A DNA stretch of 33,610 nt from contig NZ_QWEO01000033.1 of assembly GCF_009936035.1 (NCBI RefSeq), forward strand, positions 1-33,610, in the 5' to 3' direction. Below the pieces are notes generated by a model, which was not told the origin of the DNA, ran no database searches, and saw nothing but the letters and a program-made list of their open reading frames with translations. Shown here piece by piece: positions 23,112-29,716 of the stretch. This DNA comes from Neglectibacter sp. X58 (GTDB lineage: Bacteria; Bacillota; Clostridia; Oscillospirales; Acutalibacteraceae). Numbering within the stretch: the stretch's first letter is position 1; the number at the start of each line of letters is the position of its first letter. Both the position numbers and the translations under genes were made by a program.

Positions 23112-25811
23112 GTGATTAAAAAATGGTTTGCAATCATCAATGATCACAGAATCAGCTTGTATGACCGGATGTTCCGCATTGTGACGGTTATATGCATGTT
23201 TGCGCTGGTGCTGATCCTGCCCATGGGCAGAAGCATTTGGAACATCCTGGTGCTGGCAGTCAGCCTTGTGGCTATGGGGCTTATTGTAAAGTTCAGCATT
23301 CAGAGGGGGCGTATACAGGCAGGCGCCACAGCCATTTCGGTGCTGCTGCTTCTGATGTTCCCCATCAGCTTTTTTACGGCGGGCGGCTTTTACAGCGGGG
23401 TGCCGGAGTGGTTTATATTCTGCTTCATCTATGTCTGCATCACGCTGCACGGGAGGCGGATGACGGTATTTTTCATTCTCTGTATGGTAGAAACGCTGCT
23501 TTGCTATGGCTTTGCCTTTTACTTCCCCGGGCTGGTGGCGCAAAATACCCAGCAGGCCTCTTTCTTTGATTCCGCGTTTTCCGTAGTTATGGTGGGTATG
23601 CTGACCAGCGTGCTGCTTATGTTTTTAAACAAGATGTATCAGGAGGAAAACAAGCTTTCCCAGCAGCAGAAGAAGGAAATCGAGGAGTTAAACCGGGCGG
23701 AAAACCACTTCTTTTCCAGCATGAGCCATGAAATCCGCACGCCCATCAACACCATCATCGGGCTTAATGAAATCATCCTGCGGGGGGACGTGCCGGAAGA
23801 TGTGGCGGAGAATGCCAGGAATATCCAGGGCGCCAGCAAAATGCTGCTGACCCTGATTAACGACACGCTGGACTTGTCCAAAATTAAATCCGGGAAAATG
23901 GAAATTGTCAATGTTTCCTATGAGACAGGGGCGCTTTTCTCGGAAATCGTCAATATGATATGGATAAAAGCCAGGGAAAAGGGGCTGGAGTTTAAGCTGA
24001 ACGTGGATTCCTCTATTCCCAGCATGCTTTGCGGAGACGAGGTGCGCATTAAGCAAATCCTTATAAATTTGCTGAATAACGCGGTGAAATACACCAGCGA
24101 GGGTTCTGTCACCCTTTCTGTCCGGTGCGAGCGCCGGAGCCTCAACCAGGTGCGCGTCTGGTATTCTGTAGAGGACACCGGGATGGGGATGAAGAAGGAA
24201 AACATCCCGTATATTTTCAACGCGTTCCGGCGGGTGGACGAGGAAAAGAACCGCTATATTGAGGGAACGGGGCTGGGGCTGAGCATTGTCCAGCAGCTTG
24301 TGGAAATGATGGGCGGGCAGATCAGCGTGAACAGCGTCTACACCAAAGGATCTACCTTTATTGTCATGCTGGATCAGGATATTGTAGATGAAAAGGAGCT
24401 GGGCACGTTTACCCTTGCTTCCCGTATAAAGGGCCGCGAAGGGGAGTTATACCATCAGAGCTTTGAAGCGCCGGACGCCCATATCCTGGTGGTGGATGAC
24501 AACGACATGAACCTGATGGTGGTAAGCAAGCTGCTTTCAGAAACCAAGATCCAAATAGATACAGCCCGAAGCGGCGGGGAATGCCTGAAGCTGACCCAGA
24601 ACCACCATTATGACTGCATCCTTATGGATCATTTGATGCCGGAAATGGATGGCATCCAGTGCCTCCATGCCCTGCGCGCGCAGCCGGTAGGGCTGTGCCA
24701 GGATGTTCCTGTGATTGCGCTGACAGCCAATGCAGGCAGCGACAACCAGCTTTTGTACCGGAAGGAAGGGTTCAGCGGGTATCTGGCCAAGCCGGTAAGC
24801 GGGGCGCTGCTGGAGGCCGCTGTGCTGAGCGTTCTGCCCAAGGAGCTGGTGGTGCTCAGCGAGGAAGCCAGCCAGGCGGACATTGAAAAGGGGATTTTAA
24901 TCTTTGAGCAGGTAAAAAGGCGCTCTATTATGGTCACTACAGACAGTGTGTGCGACCTTCCCGGCTCTCTCCGGAAGAAGTTTGGCATTCCTGTATGCCC
25001 TTACTATGTCTGCACAGACGACGGGCGCTTTTTGGACGAGCAGGAATTAAAATCGGATGAACTGCTGCTGCATATTGCCCAGGGGCGCAAGGGCTATTCC
25101 CAGGCGCCGGAGGTGGAGGATTACGAAAGGTTTTTCGCGGAAAAGCTGACAGAGGCCCAGAACATAATCCATATCTCTATGGCAAAGCATGTTAGCGAAG
25201 GGTATCAAAACGCCTGCGAGGCGGCGAAATCCTTTGAAAACGTAACGGTGATAGATTCCGGCCATCTTTCCAGCAGCATGGGGCTGATTGTGCTGTGCGC
25301 GGCCTATATGGCGGAGCACCATGCCGCAAAGGAGGAGATTGTGGAGGCCATAAAGCGGATGAACCGTTTTATCTCCTCGGCTTTCATTATCAACAACACC
25401 CACATGCTGCGCCAGTCCGGGCGGATATCCAAGAAAGTGCAGGTGCTGTGCGATTCCCTGCTGCTGCATCCTGTGCTGGTGCTGAAAAAGAGCAGGATGG
25501 TTGTGGGCGGCATGAAGATGGGCGGGTTTTACCGCGCGGCCAAAAGCTACATCAAGCGCACGCTTCTTGATACCAGGAATATTGACCGGCGCATTCTGTT
25601 TATCACCTATTCCGGCATGGATGAGAAAAAGCTTCAATATATCCGGAAACTAGTACAGCAGTATTGCCCCTTTGAGCGGGTCTATATGCAAAAGGCTTCT
25701 TCTGCCATCGCAAGCAACTGCGGCCCGGGTTCCTTTGGACTGCTGTTTATGAGGCGTGATGACTCTACGGCCTCCTTCTTCCATGTAGCTGAGCAGAACC
25801 GGGCTGAATAG
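23112..25811 (+). CDS. Hybrid histidine kinase fused to a C-terminal DegV domain
   Basis: About 899 residues. Six membrane helices fill roughly 15-180 with the loop TAGGFYSGVPEWF. HisKA carries phospho-His at about 206 (SMSHEIRTPINTIIG), then an ATPase with ILINLLNNAVKYTSEG, EDTGMGM and GTGLGLS. The receiver has phospho-Asp about 506 (CILMDHLMPEMDGI). From about 607 to 890 is a DegV-type domain: VTTDSVCDLPGSL, HVSEGYQNACEAA, VTVIDSGHLSSSMGL, RQSGRISKK, and SNCGPGSFGLLF near the end. DegV/FakB proteins bind a fatty acid. The usual His of the T-H-x-G-P-G motif is Asn here, so hand-over to a FakA-like kinase may be lost while binding remains. GTG 23112 is chosen by GAGGAG 11 nt upstream; GTG 23100 is in frame but overlaps that site. 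Confidence 0.88.
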   Translation: MIKKWFAIINDHRISLYDRMFRIVTVICMFALVLILPMGRSIWNILVLAVSLVAMGLIVKFSIQRGRIQAGATAISVLLLLMFPISFFTAGGFYSGVPEWFIFCFIYVCITLHGRRMTVFFILCMVETLLCYGFAFYFPGLVAQNTQQASFFDSAFSVVMVGMLTSVLLMFLNKMYQEENKLSQQQKKEIEELNRAENHFFSSMSHEIRTPINTIIGLNEIILRGDVPEDVAENARNIQGASKMLLTLINDTLDLSKIKSGKMEIVNVSYETGALFSEIVNMIWIKAREKGLEFKLNVDSSIPSMLCGDEVRIKQILINLLNNAVKYTSEGSVTLSVRCERRSLNQVRVWYSVEDTGMGMKKENIPYIFNAFRRVDEEKNRYIEGTGLGLSIVQQLVEMMGGQISVNSVYTKGSTFIVMLDQDIVDEKELGTFTLASRIKGREGELYHQSFEAPDAHILVVDDNDMNLMVVSKLLSETKIQIDTARSGGECLKLTQNHHYDCILMDHLMPEMDGIQCLHALRAQPVGLCQDVPVIALTANAGSDNQLLYRKEGFSGYLAKPVSGALLEAAVLSVLPKELVVLSEEASQADIEKGILIFEQVKRRSIMVTTDSVCDLPGSLRKKFGIPVCPYYVCTDDGRFLDEQELKSDELLLHIAQGRKGYSQAPEVEDYERFFAEKLTEAQNIIHISMAKHVSEGYQNACEAAKSFENVTVIDSGHLSSSMGLIVLCAAYMAEHHAAKEEIVEAIKRMNRFISSAFIINNTHMLRQSGRISKKVQVLCDSLLLHPVLVLKKSRMVVGGMKMGGFYRAAKSYIKRTLLDTRNIDRRILFITYSGMDEKKLQYIRKLVQQYCPFERVYMQKASSAIASNCGPGSFGLLFMRRDDSTASFFHVAEQNRAE

Positions 25812-25865
25812 GGAAAATCTTGGGCTTCTCTTAGCAGGGTTCCCGCCAGCTTTGGTGGCTATAGC

Positions 25866-25955
25866 GTAAAAAATACAGAGAAAAGAATGATACCGGGCAC
25901 AAAAGGCTGATATTCCATCTCTTTTTGTGCGTATTCTCTATCGCATGGCGATTAA
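25866..25955 (+). repeat. Hairpin repeat, copy 4
   Basis: GATACCGGGCACAAAAGGCT, a loop, CTCTTTTTGTGCGTATTCTC then TATCGCATGGCGATT. The inner stem GCACAAAAG / CTTTTTGTGC differs from copy 1 by paired changes that preserve base pairing. The Shine-Dalgarno-like part is degenerate (AAAGAATG). The ATG opens a ten-codon frame only (MAIKMEKAAA). Confidence 0.8.
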
Positions 25956-25970
25956 GATGGAAAAAGCAGC

Positions 25971-26001
25971 GGCATAGGAAAACCGTTGCTTTTCCTATGC
26001 C
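25971..26001 (+). terminator. Perfect 12-bp hairpin after repeat copy 4
   Basis: GGCATAGGAAAA (25971-25982) pairs with TTTTCCTATGCC (25990-26001), loop CCGTTGC. It lacks a T run. It may end transcription of the kinase operon or stabilise its 3' end. Confidence 0.55.
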
Positions 26002-26248
26002 CAGCTTGCCTGGCTCCGGGTTCGCAAGCCTTCCAGACGCATGTATTTCCCCGGGAATAGCCTTTGTCCCCGGCTTTCAGGATTCCCAGTCCAGCTTTGA
26101 AGGGGAGGCCATTTCCTGATACCTTGCGGCTCTGGTGCTTTTTTTAAAGCTCGGGAGGTTCCTGCTGCTGAATAAAGTCAATTATTAGACGGTTTGCGAT
26201 TTGTCTGTACAATGTGATACCAACTTTATCTAATGAAGGAGGGCCAAC
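26002..26248. other. Gene-free stretch at the edge of the mobile region
   Basis: No credible gene. The composition falls toward AT after 26140. A TACAAT at 26208-26213 with a poor -35 is a possible promoter for the fragment that follows. Confidence 0.4.
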
Positions 26249-26459
26249 ATGAATCGGGAAGAAGTGAGAGCATGTGTATTGCAGCGGAATATCCTCTTTC
26301 AATGCTGCAAACTGTTGTCTATTGTTCTCCGTCCGGCTGACGGATTGCGAAATCTGCGGCCTGGAAACGCCCGCCGCAGAACGGGCGGCGGCGCAGAACC
26401 CGGATGCTCCTGCCTATGTCCTGTATACCTCCGGTACCATGGGACGGCCCAAGGACGGT
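26249..26459 (+). pseudogene. Gene start fused to a relic of an NRPS adenylation domain
   Basis: ATG 26249 has a fine GAAGGAGGG site and opens MNREEVRACV, which then runs into sequence without meaning. In another frame, 26337-26459 reads LTDCEICGLETPAAERAAAQ then NPDAPAYVLYTSGTMGRPKD. This is the adenylation core A3 (normally YTSGSTGRPKG) of non-ribosomal peptide synthetases or acyl-CoA ligases. Only about 40 residues survive and no other domain is nearby, so this is debris from recombination. Confidence 0.65.
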
Positions 26460-26466
26460 GGACGGT

Positions 26467-26580
26467 ATGAGGGAAAAACCTTATCATTTGTATGTAGACA
26501 GCAGGGAGAAAACATTACTTTTACATAGCCTTGTGGAGCTGAAAAATCAGCTCATACAGCAGGGCAAATACGGGGATTGC
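26467..26580 (+). pseudogene. Fragment of a small ICE-type protein
   Basis: From ATG 26467 the frame reads MREKPYHLYVDSREKTLLLH then SLVELKNQLIQQGKYGDCV. This resembles small proteins common in Clostridial integrative elements (a helix of the form LxNLKNxLIxQGRYTDxVD). After Val/Asn at about 26580 the resemblance stops and the frame runs on into antisense of the next fragment, so the C-terminus is lost. Confidence 0.5.
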
Positions 26581-26587
26581 GTTAATC

Positions 26588-26705
26588 CTCTGCTTCCTCT
26601 TTTGCCTTACATAGTCCGTTTACAGTTGCTTCTATGACGGAAAGCTCTTTATCGTCTAATCTGTTGAGCTTTGCGTCTAAGCGTCTGCGGACAGAACTTT
26701 TTTCG
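26588..26705 (-). pseudogene. C-terminal fragment of an unknown protein, reverse strand
   Basis: On the minus strand an open segment ends with RLDAKLNRLDDKELSVIEA, TVNGLCKAKEEAED and a stop. It looks like a genuine charged helical protein end, but it has no start and overlaps plus-strand fragments. I cannot name the family. Confidence 0.4.
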
Positions 26706-26727
26706 ACTTTCCTGTTTGGGAAAGGTA

Positions 26728-27081
26728 AACCCCTTAAAGCACGTTGAGGACGCTATCGAGCAGAACGACAATAATTTTGACGGTATCATCAACAACACGC
26801 CCACCCCTACTGCCGACGAGATGGAAGCAAAGGCGAGAAGCGGCGAACAGATCTCCCTTACATACATCAATCTTCTCACAAGCGGCAGGCTCATCACCTA
26901 CCTTGCCGATATTGACAGGCAGGCGCAGGAACGCTTTGAAAGGCTCATAGAGGGCATGAAACAGTCACAGGGCATAACGGAACAGCTAAAGGAAGAAAAT
27001 TCCTTAGAATGGACAGGGCGGCTCAACAACATAAGGGCGTGTGCGAGGGAGATTGTGAACGAGGAAATTGTAAATGTATAG
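26728..27081 (+). pseudogene. Chimeric relic: DUF4316/YodL-like piece joined to TnpV C-terminus
   Basis: The first ~44 residues (NPLKHVEDAIEQNDNNFDGI and NNTPTPTADEMEAKARSGEQ) resemble the DUF4316/YodL-type segment of conjugative-element proteins. The remainder (TYINLLTSGRLITYLADIDR, then FERLIEGMKQSQGITEQL, and NIRACAREIVNEEI) matches the C-terminus of the Tn4451-type protein TnpV. The join sits near GEQISL/TYINLL. No ribosome site or start fits, so it is a recombinant relic and probably untranslated. Confidence 0.6.
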
Positions 27082-27138
27082 TAAACTGGTGGCAGGGTGT
27101 AAAAGCCCTGTCGCTTTTCTTGTCGGGAGGCTATTATT

Positions 27139-27372
27139 AAATTTGCTTAGTTGATAGAGTTTGTTTGAAGATTTATGATGAAATATTTTGTGAGAAGCGG
27201 CAAAATCTTGTGAAACAGCGCATTATGCCGCATTTCCTGACAACAGACCACCCCAATTACTACGAATTTACTACCAAGGGATGAGCTTTGATACGACGAA
27301 ACACCGGGAAATGCGGACATACGGTTTTGCGCCGACCTTTGAACTGCCCTCTAAAATCACATATCGCCCGAC
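27139..27372 (+). pseudogene. Frameshifted relic, unidentified
   Basis: Two adjoining open pieces in different frames: LVKQRIMPHFLTTDHPNYYE to a TGA near 27284, then MSFDTTKHREMRTYGFAPTF and a stop near 27372. Both read like real protein and together suggest a broken gene end; I do not recognise it. Confidence 0.35.
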
Positions 27373-27377
27373 TGGAT

Positions 27378-27412
27378 AAGCCGTCTTTTCTGCATGGAAA
27401 AGGCGGCTTTTT
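27378..27412 (+). terminator. Rho-independent terminator
   Basis: AAGCCGTCTTTTC (27378-27390) pairs with GAAAAGGCGGCTT (27397-27409) with one G-T pair over a 6-nt loop, ending in TTTTT. It probably belonged to the broken gene before it. Confidence 0.8.
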
Positions 27413-27466
27413 CTATGCCCGTTGTAGCTTTGCAAAAAAACCGCAAAATAATTTCAAATTATCTGC

Positions 27467-27520
27467 AAAAAAAGAAGAGCGCTTAAATGGTAAAATAAAC
27501 CGTTTAAGCGCTCTTACTTT
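27467..27520 (-). terminator. Terminator of the XRE gene
   Basis: AAGAGCGCTTAAA (27475-27487) is perfectly complementary to TTTAAGCGCTCTT (27503-27515). On the minus strand it is followed by a run of seven T (A-rich 27467-27473 on the plus strand). Confidence 0.88.
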
Positions 27521-27527
27521 TTAGAAA

Positions 27528-27797
27528 TCAGTTTGGCTTTTTCCTGCGGTTTCCGTGTTCCTCCAGGATCAGGTTTTGTCCTGTCCTGGGCTGCTGGTTC
27601 GGTATGTATTCCAGCAGCTCCGACAGGTCGCAATCTAAAGCTTCACAGATTTTGTCCAGGTGGTCGAAGCTTACCCGCTCGGCTACTTCTTGATATAAAT
27701 CGCTGATAGTGCCGGGCCGGATGCCTGTTTCCCTGGCCAGCTTAGATTGTTTCCACCGGCGTTCGCCGAGGATTCTGGATAGATGAATTTTAATCAT
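27528..27797 (-). CDS. XRE (Cro/C1)-type DNA-binding protein
   Basis: The protein has 89 residues: helix-turn-helix KLARETGIRPGTISDLYQ (about 19-36), then LDKICEALDCDLSELLEYIP, which is the usual end of the short YozG-like XRE family. The C-terminal ~20 residues are polar. It probably represses genes of the mobile island and itself. The ATG is preceded by a weak AAAGGGG site. It lies downstream of the methylase in the same direction. Confidence 0.88.
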   Translation of the reverse strand: MIKIHLSRILGERRWKQSKLARETGIRPGTISDLYQEVAERVSFDHLDKICEALDCDLSELLEYIPNQQPRTGQNLILEEHGNRRKKPN

Positions 27798-27852
27798 CTT
27801 TCATGCCCCTTTATTGGGCATTTTACCAGAAAGAGTATAATTTGTCCGCACT

Positions 27853-27889
27853 TTGTAAGGTTGTGACAAATATCGTAAGAGCCTTACAA
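27853..27889. promoter_or_regulatory. Inverted repeat ahead of the XRE gene, possible operator
   Basis: TTGTAAGG (27853-27860) and CCTTACAA (27882-27889) form an 8-bp dyad with a 21-bp centre, about 60 bp upstream of the XRE start. Two centres three turns apart would suit a dimeric repressor; a role as operator is inference. A minus-strand TATACT at about 27830-27840 is close by. Confidence 0.4.
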
Positions 27890-27895
27890 TATCTG

Positions 27896-28654
27896 TTAGA
27901 AATTGCGGATAATCAGCTCTGCATAGTGCTTTTTGTTGTTCCCGCTGCCGGACAGGTTTTCCCTGCGTTCCACCCTTTCAATATTATAGCCCATATACAA
28001 TTCCCGCACCTCGGGGCAGTCATTGTAGGAGAGGATAAAACGGCCCTTAAGAGGCTCCAGAGAGGCCCGTAAACGCTGGTGGTCATCGGGGGTAAAGGGG
28101 GAGTCATAATACCCCTCGGTGCCAATATACGGCGGGTCAAGATAGAACAGCGCGGCCTTGCGGTCATACACCCGGATAAGGTCTGCAAAGTCCTTGTGTT
28201 CTATGTTCACGCCCCGGAGCCGTTCTTTTATGGCGGTTAAGCGTTCAACCGCATTGTCTACCATCTTTTTACTGGTTCCATAGGTTCTGTGCTCACTGCC
28301 AAAGCTCAGCTTGACCATATAGAAAAACCGGGCGGCCCGCTGGATATCTGTAAGCCCCCGCATATCAGCCTGGGCCACATAGTCAAAAAACTGCTCCCTG
28401 GAGGACAGCAGCCAGTCAAATTCCCGCTGCAGCTCCCCACAGTGATACTTTACACAGCGGAACAGGTTCACCAGATCGCCGTTGATATCGTTATAGACCT
28501 CCAGCTGGCCCGCCTGCCTTTCCTTGGCGAAAAGCACCCAGGCCGCGCCGCCGAACACTTCAATATACCGCTCCACCTTATCCTTGGGGAAGCGCTCTAA
28601 AATGGCTTTGCGCAGGGTACGCTTGCCGCCGATCCAGCCCATAAAGCTGTCCAT
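27896..28654 (-). CDS. Dam-type DNA adenine-N6 methyltransferase
   Basis: The protein has 252 residues. It has the S-adenosylmethionine-binding MGWIGGKRTL at the N-terminus with EVFGGAAWVLF, and catalytic DPPY at about 173-176 (LFYLDPPYIGTEGYY). This is the D12/Dam class, common in phages and integrative elements; relatives often methylate GATC, but the target here is unproven. Start 28654 is chosen because relatives begin with MxSFxxWIGGK; ATG 28666 is in frame but sits against the AAAGGG site. No partner endonuclease is present. Confidence 0.9.
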   Translation of the reverse strand: MDSFMGWIGGKRTLRKAILERFPKDKVERYIEVFGGAAWVLFAKERQAGQLEVYNDINGDLVNLFRCVKYHCGELQREFDWLLSSREQFFDYVAQADMRGLTDIQRAARFFYMVKLSFGSEHRTYGTSKKMVDNAVERLTAIKERLRGVNIEHKDFADLIRVYDRKAALFYLDPPYIGTEGYYDSPFTPDDHQRLRASLEPLKGRFILSYNDCPEVRELYMGYNIERVERRENLSGSGNNKKHYAELIIRNF

Positions 28655-28723
28655 ATAATAGTCCATCCCTTTCTGTAAATTAAGGGGCCAGAATCCTCGG
28701 GCGGACTACCGAAGGGCAGCAGG

Positions 28724-29415
28724 CTATTTCAGCTTTTCCGCGATCCGCTTGGCAAGCACAGCGGCCTTGCACTCGCTATGGGTCAAGCCCAGCTTGCCGC
28801 CGCCCACGCCGGAGATAATACCTTTCTCCACCAGCTCCCGGATATCCTCCCGCCAGTAGCTGGGCACCTCATCCAGGGTGTTGTAGGTGGGGTTGATCTC
28901 GTCGTACATTTTCTTAAACTGCTTGCCGTCCATGATGCTTTCCTCCTTTGCCGCCAGGTCTTTTGCCGAGGCAATTTTGTTGATGTAGTCCAGGCACACC
29001 CAGCCCTCGCCACAATAGCCCCAGTTGCCATCCTCTTTGGTAATGGTGAGCACTGTGCCGTCCTCAAAAGCCTTAATGACCGATCCGCTTACCGGGGCCG
29101 TGCGGCAGTTGAGGCCGTCATCGGCGTTTACCTGGCCCTGGTACGGCTTAAAGGGCTCAGAGGATACGCTGCTCAGTTTCCGATTGACTTCTTTGGCAAT
29201 CTGCCCCAGCCGGTTATAGATATAATCACCGGGACAGGACTTGTTGGCGTAGTCCCGATGGACTGTCAGGTTGCAGCCATTCAGATGATTCATGCGGGTG
29301 TTTTTGTCCGTAGACCACACCAGCTTCTTGATGCCGTTGCGCCTGCAAATGTCCGCACACAGCTCAATGAGGGACTTCCACACATGTAGGCTTTGATTTC
29401 GTTCCTGATATTCAT
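28724..29415 (-). pseudogene. N-terminally truncated peptidoglycan amidase (endolysin-type)
   Basis: The surviving frame holds the C-terminal part of an amidase_2/PGRP-like fold (LIELCADICRRNGIKKLVW, then LTVHRDYANKSCPGDYIYNR, with a zinc-site His and Cys). An SH3b domain follows (DDGLNCRTAPVSGSVIKAFE), then a C-terminal SLH-like motif (VPSYWREDIRELVEKGII). The amidase front half is missing. A good AAGGAG with ATG 29415 starts MNIRNEIKAYM, the N-terminus of another small protein type, which is out of frame with the amidase after about 29385. Thus a deletion joined two genes. An open frame can be drawn up to 29521, but it has no family N-terminus. Confidence 0.7.
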
Positions 29416-29680
29416 AATCATATCTCCTTCGATAATCGTATTCGCCATCCGGCGTAGAATTTGAAAACGCTCCCAGCGACCAGGGCAAGCTGTTCACAAT
29501 GCCCAGGCCACAGGAGCGCACATCGGATTTCAGCGTTCAGCGTGAAGCCATGCGAAACCATGAATACCAGCAGAGGACAGCGTACCATGTTCGCCGTCCG
29601 GCGTTGCGTGTTTCCACGAAAAAGCGCCATACTGATGCCGTTCTATTCGCTGATTTCACATAGATTAAAATTTAGTGTGC

Positions 29681-29711
29681 AAAAAGGGCGGCCTACCGAA
29701 GCAAGCCGCCC
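29681..29711 (-). terminator. Terminator of the serine recombinase gene
   Basis: GGGCGGC (29686-29692) pairs with GCCGCCC (29705-29711); on the minus strand it is followed by TTTTT (29681-29685). Confidence 0.82.
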
Positions 29712-29716
29712 ATATC

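Noticed and set aside
27288-27524. 78-residue plus-strand frame
   Set aside because: It runs through two terminators and has no ribosome site or resemblance to a family.
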